Source: Henckelia pumila (lineage: Eukaryota; Streptophyta; Magnoliopsida; Lamiales; Gesneriaceae). From it: 64,000 nucleotides of DNA. The translations under genes and the position numbers were made by a program. Below, one piece after another: positions 38,801 to 52,400 of this stretch (position 1 is the stretch's first letter; the number at the start of each line of letters is the position of its first letter). The stretch covers positions 98,727,180-98,791,179 of the forward strand of contig NC_133120.1 of NCBI RefSeq assembly GCF_033568475.1. Reading direction: 5' to 3'. A model generated the notes under the pieces. The model did no database searches. It saw nothing but the letters and a program-made list of their open reading frames with translations, and had not been told where the DNA came from.

Positions 38801-40472
38801 CATAAACAAGAAATCCCTCCGCTCTTTTTTGCAAAAGTCGGGTCATAGATAATACAGAAATAAGAGGAATCTTAGCACGTGAACCCTTACCATAGAACTT
38901 CCATTCTCCAGCCATCTCAGGTCTGAATCTCACTACCTTCTGAAAGCAATCGACGGTAGCTCTGTACTTATTCAACATATCAATCCCAATAATACAATCA
39001 AAATCAGACATACCAAGTACAAAACAATCGATCTCAATCTCATTACCCTCATACTGTAGTACACAATTCTTTACTATCTGAATCGAGATAAGACCCCTCC
39101 CCAAAGGAGAAGAAACAGATACTACAACTGGTAATGACTCAACAGGCAAAGAATGCAATGCAACAAATTTGGCAGATAGAAACGTATGGGATGCACCGGT
39201 ATCAAACAACACATAAGCAGAATAACCAGAAATAGAACAGTTACCTGCAATCACGTCATCAGGTGCTCCCTGTGCCTGCTCCTCAGTCAAAGCAAAGACA
39301 TGAGCCTGCTGTCTCTGAGGCTGATTGCCTGCCTGACTTCCACCTAGTCGAGTCTGCTGCTGTGGATGTGCTGGCTGGAAAGAATGAACAGAAGAGGCCT
39401 GTCTTCCAGGTTGAGCCACTGATCGTGATGACTCTGCACCTCTTGCCTGTCCAGTATTTCTCTGAGGACACACCCTTGCAAAATGACCCGTCTGTTGGCA
39501 TATATGGCACCTCCCAGATACACCTCGGCACTGATCGGTTGGATGATTTCCACCACAACTGTTGCAGAATACTCCTGACTTCTGCTTCGTACCACTGGAA
39601 CTCGAAGAACTGCTCCCAGACTTCTTAAACTGTTTTCCTCTTGCTTGCAAGAACCCTTTCTTTCCACTGCTACTACCACCTTCAAATCGAAAAGGTTGCT
39701 GTTGCGGAGTTGGAGCTGCAGGTTGTGACTGTCTCGGAGGTTGTGCGGTATACGAAGCTCCTCGCTGCTGTATCAAACCAGCTTCCGCTCCCTTGGCACT
39801 GTTCAAGGCATCAGCAAAGGTATTCGGTCGCCTTGTATTCACCAGTGTAAAAACATCCGGACTCAGGCCATTGATAAACTGATCAGCCATAGCCTCGTCA
39901 CTATCAGCAACATGTGGAGCAAAACGTAGCAATGTAGAGAATTTTGCAACGTAGTCTTCGATATTCAAATTCCCCTGTTTCAGATTTGCAAACTCAGCCC
40001 CTTTATCCTTGCGGTAAGACACAGGAAAGAAGCGTTGGTAGAACTCATTTTTGAAGACATTCCAAGTCAGTACAGTTCCTCTACGCTCCAAAGCTCTTTT
40101 TGTAGTAAACCACCAGCTCTTCGCAACTTCATGCAACTGGTGCCCAATCAATCTAACTCTCCGTTCATCCCCGTAGTCAAGTGAATCAAATAGCATCTCC
40201 ATATCATCAAGCCATCCCTCGCATTCAACAGCATTTTCTGTACCTTTCAAAGTAGGCGGCTTGTAGGATTGGAAACGTTTCAGAAGTGTTTCCATAGGAG
40301 TTGCTGTCATATCAGTCATATCTCTTGACGTACTTCCCTGTTCATTACTCGGCACTGCAGTAGCTCGAGGCACTATCGGTGTGACAACTGTCGGTGGAGT
40401 ATGAACTGTCTGTTCTGGTAGAGAAATAGGAACATGGGGTCTCAGAGGAGGTCGGCCTGGTCTTCGAGACAT
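35871..40472 (-). pseudogene. Gypsy F gag-pol polyprotein with one in-frame TAG
   Basis: One frame of 1534 codons runs from ATG 40470-40472 to the stop at 35871-35873, with a TAG at 36990-36992 (codon 1161). Domains by approximate residue are: Gag with [10 protein letters not shown] and [18 protein letters not shown]; a Cys-rich segment followed by zinc knuckle [14 protein letters not shown] (320-334); protease [10 protein letters not shown] (about 421); reverse transcriptase with [13 protein letters not shown] and [11 protein letters not shown] (about 757); RNase H with CDASHRGLG; integrase with HCCC-type finger ending in CLNC, core motifs [24 protein letters not shown] and HPQTDGQSER; and a C-terminal chromodomain-like end, KVQWSRHGITEATWE. 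The TAG follows CLNCQ, where related elements have glutamine (CAG), so one C-to-T change breaks an otherwise open frame. There is no intron between gag and protease, unlike Gypsy C. Confidence 0.94.
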
Positions 40473-40895
40473 ATCTGATTATCAAAATGGTTAGGATACC
40501 AAATCATCAAATTATCTCAGTCATCCTCTGATCATCTTACCTCTGATCAAGACTCGGTTCTGATTCAATCTTAAATAAATAATCATACTCTTCAAATAAA
40601 ACATGCTTCCAATCAATTCAGATAATCAGGTAGCATGTCATAATTCATCAGGATACATGCCTCTATCAGTTCAGATATTCCAATAAGCATGCATCTTTAA
40701 TCATCGTAATCATACTTTCAAATAAAATAAATACAACATCTTGTAATAAAATACTTGAAAGTAAATCATGCTAGAATTTAAACCATGTAATTCAATCACG
40801 TAATTAAATCATAGCATGATAAAAAAAACATAAATAAGTAAGGCAGAAGACTCGATCTACCCCACTCACTGTCTATCTAAGTCCAGAATGTTCTT

Positions 40896-40907
40896 GCTCT
40901 GATACCA
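40896..40907 (-). promoter_or_regulatory. Primer-binding site of Gypsy F
   Basis: This is the complement of TGGTATCAGAGC, initiator tRNA-Met type, separated from the 5' LTR by CCTGT (plus strand). LARD D has the same site with the same spacer. Confidence 0.9.
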
Positions 40908-40912
40908 CCTGT

Positions 40913-43071
40913 TGTGATGACCCGAGTTCTAATCTCTCATTAATCTCATTAATCATTATTAAACCATGTTAGACAATAATCAAAGTCTAAATAAAAGAAT
41001 AAAAAAAAAAAAAATTCGAATAAATTGCCCTGCGCACGCGCGGGCATCACCCCTCGCGCGCGCGCAAGCCAATGGGACCGAGGCCCCCTGGCTTGGCCCG
41101 CGCGCGCGCGAGCAGTAGCTCGCCCGTGCGCAGGCCAATCGGCCAGAAATTTGGCTGCACTCTGCTGCTGTTCAAAAATTGAGTTCATGCATCCCTTTGA
41201 TTCAAGATCATCTCCTACCAAGGTATAGACATGGTATAATCAATAGCAACATCTATCATGCTATACAAGGAATACAATTAGATCACTCCAAGGCCTTAAA
41301 ACATAACCAAGATGCATCAAGATACACAAGAAGCTATATACAATTCAAGTTCAAGATACATCATATTGATTTAAGGATTTATATATCTATTCAATCCCAA
41401 CTACAACAAACAAGACTACAACATCATCATAATCAAGTCTTGGTACAAATATCTAAACCATAATCATGTTTAAGACTCCATTTCACTACAAGACAGCTCA
41501 TAATCATCTAAACTCGAATCATCACGCTATGTTCATCTCATTCCTTGTTCTTCATGTACGCCTTTGCCCGGTTCCACTCCCTCCTATTGCGATGACACAT
41601 ACAACAAGACAATAGCCGGATAACTCCGGTGAGAAATAGATTTCCCAGTAAAAGCAACTAAACATGCATAACAACATATATCAAGATCGTGATATAAAAG
41701 TAAGTACAATCCATGTTTTCAAAACAAGGTTCATTTCGTTATTCGTCAATTGGGATCCCGAGAAGTGGATATCATAACTAATCCACCGACTCTCCCGATC
41801 GAGGTGGGGTTACTTATCTTTCTTCTCTAGACTTTGAAGCAATCATATATGCAAATCAGACGCTAGGCTAAAACAACCACCCAGGCCATACATATACAAT
41901 TCCTCAAATCGTCTATTCGAACGTTTCCGTTCATTTCAAAATCAAAGAATAAGTCTTCAAGATGAATGCAACATATAACATAATCAGGGCATTCATTATA
42001 TCAAGAACTTATTCAAGTAATCAAAAGAAAGCACATAAGATCACTTAAACAAACAAGTATGTGAATTGAGGGAACTCGATACAAACCATCTCGAGTTGTA
42101 ATCCCAATCAAATTGTAGTCCACTTTTACCTTTCAAATGTGATGTCTAGAAGGTCTTCAAACTTGTCAAAATCTGTACAAGATCACACACCAAGCATAAC
42201 TCAAAATCTGCTCAAGATCAACCCCAAACTTCAACAAGAATGCCAAAGGAAACTCTACCAACCTTGTGCTAACGTCTATCGGTTTCGAAGTTGAGATTAA
42301 TCAATTGAAATGTCCTGTTCAAGCACTGAAACAACAACATAACAAGCAAAGAATCATCAGCTAAGAGCTCATCCACTTCTAAGCTGAAGAATGATAGCAA
42401 ATCACTCCAATTCAAAAGTTCGACGGCATTTCGGTATAACTCGGCGATTCCCGCAAATCTCTATATCATTTCTAACATTCATATCAATTGTTCAACCTCT
42501 AAACCAACATATCAGCATAGAGTGAATCACAGCTAAGAAATCATAAGAACAAGATATACAATTCAATCTTCAATCAAATCTCAAGATTATCAAAGATAGA
42601 AGATCCATAACATCAATTCAATACCAGCTGCTGATATCTGTCATTTTCGAACCATCAAACCTTGATTAACAAAGAAGAAACTTACATCAAATCGAAGGTC
42701 TTGTCAAGAGGATTCCAAAACATCTTTCGGAATCGAAATCGGACAACCGTAGCTCAAGATATGTGACAATGAAGATGAAGATCAAATTTGGAAATTCTGC
42801 TCTCGGTTCTTCCTCCTTCAACTTTGAGAAATCTGATAAGTCATATAAATTGTACACGTGCATGCTGAGCAACCTCCACTATTCTGATAAGTTAAATACA
42901 ATTTGCACTTTAGCCCCTCAAGAGTTCAAAAATGGCAATTCAGCCCTCAATTACTCAATTCATTCAAATTCAATCCTAATCAATTTAAGAATATTAGAAT
43001 TTAAATCAAAACTCCAAATATTCCCAAATTAACTATTCTCGGATTAAAATTAAATAATTCCGGGCGTTACA
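40913..43071 (-). repeat. Gypsy F 5' LTR
   Basis: This 2159-bp LTR is directly repeated with 33607-35770 and followed by the ATTAA target duplication and the rest of the hAT MITE. The GC-rich block is at about 41028-41137. Confidence 0.93.
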
Positions 43072-43192
43072 ATTAATTATATTATATTATATAAACTGTT
43101 TTTCGGTCCGACCGTCCGGTTAAAACGGTCGGACCGGTTGAACCATTTTTTTAAGGTAGACCGGTTCGATCACCGGTCCGGTTATGAAAACG
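43072..43192. mobile_element. hAT-like MITE, copy B, right part
   Basis: This is a continuation of 33124-33606 after Gypsy F; the first five bases are the duplicated ATTAA. It ends at G 43192 and is followed by TGTAAAC (43193-43199), the truncated right target duplication, then the Gypsy C LTR. Confidence 0.8.
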
Positions 43193-43199
43193 TGTAAAC

Positions 43200-45981
43200 T
43201 GTAACACCCGAAAATTTTAATACGTAAATTTGCATGCATAATTAAGGAAAATAATTATTTAAAATTTATATTTGGGTTAAATGACATTTATGTGTTATTA
43301 TGTGAATTATATGCATGATTTAATTTATTTTAGCATTTAACCCGCTATTTTAGAATTTTTAGATTTTTAAAGAATTATTGGTTTTGATCGCGTAGACGGG
43401 ATCGTGGACGGACGAGATACAAAAATTTTCTTAGCCAAAAATATTTTATGAGTTTTATGAGCCTTAAAATATTATTTTAAGATATTTTTGTCAAGAAAAT
43501 TTTAGTATTTAATTATATACTTATTTAAGGGTTGATTTTTAGCCAAAATAAGTCATTTTATTGACTTTTATTAATTTTTAAAAATCCCTTAAGTCTTAAT
43601 TTCGAGATTTGAGTTTTAGTATCAGATTATTATTATTATTAGGAGTTTTAAATAAAGTTTTGTTGATATATTATCTTTATGTTGATTATTATTATTTATT
43701 TAAACCAATATCTACTCAAATTAAACCTAAAAATCAATCCCTATACCGATTAAAAAATCTTTAGCCGCCTCCCCCATATTTTTTCATCATCTTCCTCACG
43801 TTTCATCAGAAAGTTTCACACCATAGACAAAGCCTTCTAGGTTTTCAAGAAATCAAGAAGATCCGTTCGTCCCGGAGCGCCGTACACGCGATTATTGTCT
43901 CGTTTCTTCGTTTATCTTCGTCTAAGGCATGTCTAAATCCTTCTCTTGGCCACCATATAAGCTATTAATCATGCATGATGGTTTTTATTTCAAAATTTAT
44001 CAGGAACTTTTCGTTTTATGCAAGAATGTATGATTTGATGCATGTTTGTTGATGGTTTCAATCATGATTCACGTTTTCTTGTTGCATGGCTCGGTCCAGA
44101 GGCTAGGGCTCGGTCAAGGGGTGTCCTAGGGTGTCTTAGGATCGAGCAAGGTCAATTGGTTCAGGCTGGTTTGGGCTAAGTTCGAAGCTGGTTCAGTTGG
44201 GGGTCTTAGAGGCGCGCAGACTAGGGTTTTTGGAAGAGGGGATCGGTCTAGGGCTAGGAGCCATGGCTCGGGCTGAGCCATGGTGGGTTAGGACCGCCCA
44301 GATGTGGGCTACATCAGGGCGGCGGCGCTCCGGCCACCCCGGGCTAAGTTCGAAGCTGGTTCAGTTGGGGGTCTTAGAGGCGCGCAGACTAGGGTTTTTG
44401 GAAGAGGGGATCGGTCCAGGGCTAGGAGCCATGGCTCAGGCTGAGCCATGGTGGGTTAAGACCGCCCAGATGTGGGATACATCTAGACGGCGGCGCTCCG
44501 GGCAGGGGTGGCCGGAGCTGGCCGGCAGCAGGCCAAGAAGGCCTGCTACTCTCGGCCGAAGTGAGCTGGGCAAGGGGGATCGGGTTTTTGGGCTGGGCTG
44601 GGTTTGGGCCGGGGTCTTGGGGTCCGGGTCGGGCCTGGGGTGTCATGGGTCAGGTCAGTAGGGTCCGGGTCCGGGTTAGGTGGGCCGGGCTCGGGTATTT
44701 TAATTTTTAATTAATTAAGAGTTTAATTGGTTTTTGGGCTTTAATAATTAGTTAGAAAATTATCTGAGCCTCCAAATAATTTTATTTGGACCTTAAATAA
44801 TTTATTTAAGTTAGCCCAATGATTTTTATGGGCTTGGGAGCCCATGAGAATTTTCGGGTCAGTCAGTGCATTTTTGGGCCAGTCTAGAGTTTTATTGGAT
44901 TTAATTAAGTTAAAGAGCTTAAATAATTTATTTAGGCCCAGTTAAGTTTAATTGAGTTATTTGGGCTAAAAATATGATTATTGGGTTTTATTTAAGTTTA
45001 ATGGGCCTAGATGAGTGACCAACAGTCTGGACCAACCCATGAAAAATAAATAAGTCCGGTATATATATCTAATTATTTTTATGCATGAAGTCTATTTTAA
45101 GTATATTATAAAAAATTAATTAAATATATATTACGGACATATTTTCAGTGCATGCATTCATGAAATTTCTTATGTAAATAATTATGTAAATGATGAGCAA
45201 TAAAATATTTTGGTGAAAATTGAAGTATGTGTGACATAGGGGTGGTTTTCCACCATATGATTCGATAATTTTACTACCATAGGGGTGGTTATCCACCATA
45301 TGATTCGGTAGTTTACTACCATAGGAGGTGATTTATCACTGCCATCGTACGTTGGTTCAGGAGACTGATCAGTCGACACATGAGCGTCACACTTATGGAT
45401 ATGACCATCTTCAGGTTTCAAAAGCATTGCTCAATTATGTTATATATGATGAAGAAATAATATGTTTATGACTATGGTTATGATTCAGTTTATGATTCAA
45501 CAGTTTTATTATGTGATGAAAATATATTCATGCATGCTCATGTACATGTATATGTATTAGTAATTATGTGATGCATTATTTTTAACCTTGTTATAAAGGA
45601 TTAGACATATTGAGCCCCTAGGCTCACTACGCTTATATGGTGCAGATGAGCATGATGACGTTTATGTAGCTCCTACCGGTGGTGAGGACTTATGAGCTCA
45701 CGCAGCAGTGGACCCCGTGACCGTCGCAGCTATTTAGTTTATTATGTTGAATTTTGAAACATGTTTTATTTTATTATTGTTTCCGCATATGAGATTTTTC
45801 AGCAGCATTGTTTATTATTTTAAATTGATACATGAAACATTTTTAAGGATTTATTTATTTAATATTTTTCAGGTTATTTAAGAAAAAGTATGTTATTTTT
45901 ATATACATATATGTATGGGCATGTATGTATAGTAGTATTATTTTAAAAAAAAATTCGCATTTATTAGTAGTAGGCGTTTTA
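43200..45981 (+). repeat. Gypsy C 5' LTR, copy B
   Basis: This 2782-bp LTR is preceded by TAAAC (43195-43199). It carries the 168-bp tandem duplication (44178 and 44346) and the hairpin array (45238-45342). It is paired with the 3' LTR at 60201-62786 across the nested LARD D. Confidence 0.93.
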
Positions 45982-46169
45982 TTTGGTATCAGAGCCCGGT
46001 CCTTGGAGGGTGTCCTACTGCCACGTGAAGCTCAGAAATCCTACTACCGGTCTGTAAGTTTTAAATGTTTTCTTATGAATTATAAGGAGCACATGTAATG
46101 ATTTAAGATTTTCATGTTAAAAAAGTTTTAGAACCCTTAAGTTATGCATTGCGATTTACGTAAAGAAAT

Positions 46170-46821
46170 ATGTGGTGGTGCAGAATTCCTCCGAGACAGG
46201 TTAACAGGCGCGGGGGACCTCCACCTCCACCTCCACCTCCGCAGAATCCGCTTTCAGCATTGGAGCAGGCCAATGCTAACATGATGGCTGGGATTACTGC
46301 TCTGTTGGAGCAGCAAGCGGCACGCCCTAGGCTCACACATGATGAGGATGTTGTCGAGCGGTTCCAGAAGAAGGGACCTAAGGAGTTTGTCGGCACCACT
46401 GATCCACTCATTGCTGAGGGGTGGATTCGATCACTGGAGTCCATATTTGACTACATGGGGATCACTGATGCTGACAGGGTGAAGTGTGCAGTGTATATGA
46501 TGAGAGGTGATGCAGCCTCTTGGTGGGAAAGTGCGGTTCGAGGTGTGAATCTACCTACATTGACTTGGATAGAGTTCAGACGCATGTTCTATGCCAAGTA
46601 TTTCACTGATGATGTGCGCAGTCGCATGATCCGGGAGTTTATGAGTCTCCGCAAGGGAGACAAGTCTGTGGTGGATTACATCACCCAATTCGAGAGAGAG
46701 TGTCGTTTCGTGTCTCTTATTGCTGCGCCGGATAAGTTGAGGCAATTTGTGGATGGTTTGCGGGCTGACATCAAGCATGACGTTCGCATGTTGGATGTCA
46801 CTACTTATGAGGCGGCAGTTA
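46170..46821 (+). pseudogene. Gypsy C gag, first part, copy B
   Basis: The reading frame is open from ATG 46170 to the LARD D insertion point. It has the same capsid-like region as copy A (ASWWESAVRG, YFTDDVRSRMIREFM, DYITQFEREC). It keeps CAG where copy A has TAA, but has lost two codons in the LIA-APDKLR stretch. The expected Met-Pro-Pro-Arg start reads ATT-Pro-Pro-Arg (46185-46187). It continues in frame at 56188 once LARD D and one AGTTA are discounted. Confidence 0.88.
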
Positions 46822-49417
46822 TGTGAGGACCTCGGGTTACTAATCTCTTCTTAGGGCAATTAATGATTAATAAAATAATTAATCAACAATAGAAAATAAT
46901 ACAAACCAAGAGCTAAAAATTTTTTTTTTTTTTAAAACTTTCCAGAGCCTCGCTCGATCCGGCAAAGTTAGCCGATCGAGCGAGCTATGAATTAATACTC
47001 TCGGGTCTGCACACCAAAGCCTCACTCGATCCGGCAAAAATCGCCGATCGAGCGAGCATGAATTTTTCTCGTTTCTGCCCATAACAACAGGCCTCGCTCG
47101 ATCCGACAAAAATCGTCGATCGAGCGAGCATGATTTCCAGAAAAAGTTCAGAACACACTTTGCTGTCAAAACTTAAAACAATGGCAAGAATCTTCAATAC
47201 AAATCGATCATAAGCATGTTATAATATCTCAGAACATGCATATATACATATAGCCATGCTCCAGCATCAAATCTTAAGATTATTACATCAAATAAATAGC
47301 ATAGAGGCATGAAACAATAAGCTACACTAAATCTTCACATGTGAGCTTCTAAATCTCAAGTTTCATATCAAAATCAAGGCTATCAAACTACCATTCTTTC
47401 TCTTAAAACCCGAGTCCACACTTGCTAAGTCTCACTCCCGAGCTGTCCATATCATCTCAGACTAGCTCCTGCCCCACCTGTTGTGATGCACACATACAAA
47501 ACAAAACAACAGCCGGATAAACTCCGGTGAGAAAACAATCTCAGTATAAGCAACATATATAAAGCGTTAAATAAATCATATCGATTCTATTTCAACTCGA
47601 CTCAACAAATAGAGTAACTAACACTTCTGTCAATTAAGAATTGATTCATAAAAACATCGTTGCCATCAAGATTCGTATCCGATTTTGACATGCATATCCA
47701 TCTATCGTAGCCATTCTGGGCTAGAAAATAAGGTCACCCTCCGACCTTGGCATAGAATCAATTCATTTCATCGTCGTATCAAACTCATATCGACTCAAAA
47801 TCAAAGATCCACTACCTGTGATGGATCGACAACATCAAAATCAAATCAAAGCAATAAATACGTATGTGATTTTGGCGGAACAACTCAAGAAGAATCGTTC
47901 TTGAGTTTCAAAATTCCTGACTCTCGATGTCGTCATTATACCTTCGTATTTCGTCTATTTTGAACGCTTCAAATCTGAAACATAGCATCAAAACAATCAT
48001 ATCAAACTTCGTTCTATTCATTCCTTTCAAACTCGATTCAGAATCATCAATCAATCGTCAAGAAACATCATTTCAAACCTTCTTTTTTTCTTCTTTCAAC
48101 GAAGTCCAGGTTCTCGAGTCAATAGACTTCAAAATAATCTGAAATTGAAGAATAAAGATGCTACAACATCAACAACATCTCAATGAACATCTTGGTTCAA
48201 TTATCGGCTATCAAAACATCAATCTATTATCAAACAACTCATTCAAACCGCAAGCAAACTTCCTCGGTTCACAATCCGACCTCTTGAGTTGATTGAGCTC
48301 GTAACATGTTTGAAATGTACAGATTATCATCTAACAAAATCAGTATATGATCTTCAGATCATTGGCTCACTCGTAGACTATCAAAAACGGTTTCAAAACA
48401 TCAATCGACGGCATAACGACTAAAAATCGGTAACCGACAAAATATCGACTTCGAATATAACTTTAATCCAAAGCATTCGGCTATTCAATTCAAAAACAAC
48501 ACTCAACTCATTACACCAGCAGCTAGAATTCGTAATATACATGCTGAAATTCATGCTTAAGTTCATTCAACATCAAATCATCAAGTCGGTTTCAATATCG
48601 GATGAATAAACATGTATGAACATCAAAACTAAAATCACGTTTTGATCTCTGTCCATATTCGAATTTCAAAACCTATTCAAGACATCATAAACCTTACATC
48701 AAATCGAAGGCCTCGTTGCAAGGATTCCAGAACATCTTTCGGAATTGAAATCGGACGAGCGGATCAAAAGTTACGGCGATTTGAAACCGCAAAATCAAAA
48801 GGAAAGGGAAGAAGCTCGGCTCCCTGTTCGAACCTCTGCTCTCAATTCTGAATTTGATCATGTTAATCCACGTAGCTTTGCTGATAATCGATTAAAATTG
48901 GATAGCTTTAGCCAAAATTGCAAATTAGTCCCTGAAACTTCATAAATTGCAATTCAGTCCTCGTCCTCTTTTTAATTCAATTTCAATCCAAAATAATTTA
49001 AGAATATTAGAATTTAAATCGAAACTCTAAATATTTCCAAATTAAATATACTCGTATTAAAATTAAATAAATTCGGATTAAATTCAATAATCCTGGCCGT
49101 TTGCACTTTAGTCCTCAAAACGTCGATAATTCCAATTCAGTCTCTGATCGATTTGCATCGTCAAAATAAATCATATTAATTTCCGAAACGTGGAATTTAA
49201 TTTCAAATTCCATAAATATTCAATTCGAATATTTATTCTTTTAATTTAAGAATTCTCGGAATTTAATTCTCAAAATCCATAAATTCTCAAATTAAATATT
49301 CTCGACTCGAAAATTAATTCTATAATTTCCTTAGCTTCTCAAATCAATATTAGCCCATAATATGGAATTTAATTCTCAAATCTCATAATTAATAATTTAA
49401 TATTTTCGGGCCTTACA
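46822..49417 (-). repeat. LARD D 3' LTR (complete copy)
   Basis: The LTR runs TGTGAGGACC to GGGCCTTACA, 2596 bp, after AGTTA (46817-46821). Triple hairpins lie at 46949-47129. It shares blocks with the Gypsy F LTR, for example GGATTCCAGAACATCTTTCGG near 48721 (F: GGATTCCAAAACATCTTTCGG near 42711). Confidence 0.9.
46949..47129 (-). repeat. Triple hairpin cluster in LARD D 3' LTR
   Basis: This has the same three inverted repeats as at 14511-14690. The third unit differs by one base in the inner stem (CGTC instead of CGCC). Confidence 0.85.
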
Positions 49418-52400
49418 ATTCCTCCCCTCTAAGGAATGATTTCGTCCTCGAAATCGTAGTCATTCGAACTATTCAATCTGATAGACTGAATGATTATCTG
49501 AAGTAATTTATACTTCAATCATTCAACTCTAATCTTCGTAACTCATCTTATCATCTTGAATCAGATTGGTTCTTCGAATCTGCTTCTATTCTCTTGTACT
49601 TTAATGCACTGAAACGAATACTCTCTGAGTTGTTTTATCCTAACTCGAGGATATGTCGAATATTCGACTGAACTCAGAATCTCTTCAATATCTAATTCAT
49701 CTACTTACAGTACATAGAAAAACATCTAACTGATATTTCCTTTCCTTAAATATGTGGAATACATCATATCCATCATAATAATCTGAAAAGAATAAATCTG
49801 TCAATCAAATCATCAATTCGGTCTGACATCTCAGTCAGTGAAATTCAGCATTAGTGACGACTTGTTTCTTTTCTATAGCATCCATGCTCTGCATAAAACA
49901 TATATCAAGAATAACTTTTCCGTTTAACTCATCAGTGTCAACGTTCAACGTTATATCTATCATTCAAGTATTAACTCTGTTTCTTCATCTCTGTTCTCAT
50001 TTCATACAGATTCATACTCATATTTTTTGTGTATTTCAAAACACATCTGATCTGATTTGATATCGATTACTTCTGTAAGGTCATATCAACACAAAGAAAT
50101 CTGATTTCTTTCTCCTCATATCATCAAATCATCTAATCTCAATATTGATTCGATAGCTGTTACAGGAATCATAGTTATTCAGTGGCAATACTTCAACTCA
50201 ATTAATACCGAATCAGGTATTAACGTTCTGAGAATATTCTCAAAATCTAGAAAATCGACTCGGATAATCTATCGATTAAAGAATGGTATAATGTAATCAT
50301 ATATAACCAAACACTCAGAACATCGATCAATCAATGCCACAATTCGATCAACTAATCTAACGTCTTTCTCATGACACGAGATTGTACTCATTTCTGTTAT
50401 TTCATCATATCATTATCGTCAGAATAGCTAACAGCTCTCTATATCATAACTTAAGCAGCGTATTCTGAAATCTGATTAATCTATATGGACTATTTCTTCA
50501 TCAAGAAATAATATGCTGTATTCACAGACATCAAATTGTTCAGAGTTGTTGATAATCGATATCATGTCAGATATACTTCATTCTCAAAATTCGTTCATCT
50601 GCTCTGATCATTCTTCAATTCAAAGATAACCTATGTACTTTCACATCAAAAAGTACTCAGATCCTTCTGATTGTCTGTATTATCATACACTAGTAAGCCT
50701 AATGTCTCAATTTGAAACCATACTTCTTGGCTTACTATAACATCTCTCAACAATTCTGATCACAATTCAGTGATTTCTTCGTACAGACAGATCATCTTAT
50801 TCAAGAACTTCAAGCAATCAGCTCATAACTACCATATGTTCACATCATCTACACTGCTTCATCTTGGTAGTTTCGAAATCTATTCTTTCAAATCATAATC
50901 TCGTTCAGATTCTTGAGTTTTAAACTATCAATGAACTCATCTGGACAATGATTTACAATTTCATCAGAAACTCTCCTTACGTTTAGCTTCGAAAACATAC
51001 TACTTTTGTGACATCTATTTGCTTTATCTTCTGCTGAAACAATTATTGACGAATATGAAATTCATCGTTGCGCCATTCTTCAAATTCTGATATCTCTTTT
51101 CGAAAATATCAATCACAATCATAATATTAGTCACAAAAGCATTCATATATTCTGATCTGAGGATTCAATTCATACTTCAATCTGGCATTCTTCACCGAAT
51201 TTTCATCGCTTCGGTTTTCTTTCTATGGTTCCTTCATCTTCTGAACATCTCTAACTTACATCCAATCGAAAAATCATTCTGATTGGTGACATATTTATCT
51301 GAATATTCACATCAGAACACACAGAATTCTGAAATCAATTCATCGAATGCCTATTTCATTCCTTATTTCTATCTCCAAAAACCAATAATTCATATCATCT
51401 AATCCAAAAATCATGGATCAAAATCTAATTCGTCTATCAGTTACGAGTCAAAAATCTCGAAATACGCTGAAATAACCATCAAAGAATCAATAATTCTCAA
51501 AATAAAAAAAAATAAATCAAGATTGAGAAAATCCGTCAATCAAGGTCATCCAAAAATCAAAACTTCTGGATAACAAACTCTGCACAGTGAAAACAACTGA
51601 CTTGCATCTCATAACTCCGAATGATTAAAATAATTCAGGCGCCATGAATCCTCAATATCAAATATTTCAAGAATCATATTTCCATTTGATGTAATCGATT
51701 CAGCATAATCAAAGAAAAAACTCTACTGTAAATGATTTTTTTATCATCATCGATTTTATAAACCTCAAAAGCAGTATTCAATTCATCATCTCTTCAGCAT
51801 CCATGTCATAATCTCATCAAGTCGGGAATTCACAAATTCATCCATTCTTACATTCACTATAGAATTCCAGTTCACAACTTAGACTAAAGTCGAAATCTTA
51901 CTGGAATATACCTGTTATCTCTATTCCTCGATCTATCTAATTCATCGGCATATCTATCAATGCTAATTTAGATCTTGAACATATCTAGTGCATCGAATAT
52001 ATTTATTTCGGAATATTTCTGTAATCAACATCATATATCAATCCAAAATCAAAGAATCTGAAATTGTGGATCCCTTATCCTAACATCATATTCAGATGCA
52101 CATTATGTTCTTGCCGATCTAATTTAACCGCTTCTTTTCATCAGTCTTCTGATAATCTGTATTAGGTTATTGTATCATCGTCTATCATGCAACCTAAATA
52201 GATATCTCAAAACTAACACAATCATATTCAGTTCCATTTCTTTGAAGCAAAATCATGTGCAATCTCATTTCATCAATTCAGTAGTTCCATTCGTCAGTTC
52301 AATTCACAATTTCTCTTTTCTGATACAGAGATGAAAATATAATATGCTTTCAGCTATCATATATCTGTTGCACCAATCTTAAATAGATTAAAACAAAATA

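Larger units (their letters stand above)
33607..43071 (-). mobile_element. Gypsy F: Ty3/gypsy chromovirus, nearly intact
   Basis: This 9465-bp element is inserted in the hAT MITE with a perfect ATTAA duplication (33602-33606 and 43072-43076). LTRs are 33607-35770 and 40913-43071. The primer site is GCTCTGATACCA (40896-40907, complement of TGGTATCAGAGC), five bases from the LTR. The polypurine tract is the complement of ATTCTCCCCCACTAAG (35771-35786). A single gag-pol frame with one internal TAG ends in a chromodomain-like region, typical of Tekay/Del-type chromoviruses. LTR similarity suggests it is among the youngest insertions here. Confidence 0.94.
31673..51836. repeat. Duplicated segment, copy B (with Gypsy F inserted)
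   Basis: This matches 8520-19372 once Gypsy F (33607-43071 plus one ATTAA) is set aside. It has the empty MITE site at 32226-32234. It continues past 51836 without interruption, where copy A is broken by Copia, and so carries the complete LARD D and the rest of Gypsy C. The two copies differ by scattered substitutions and small indels, roughly the level expected between alleles or a recent duplication. Confidence 0.92.
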
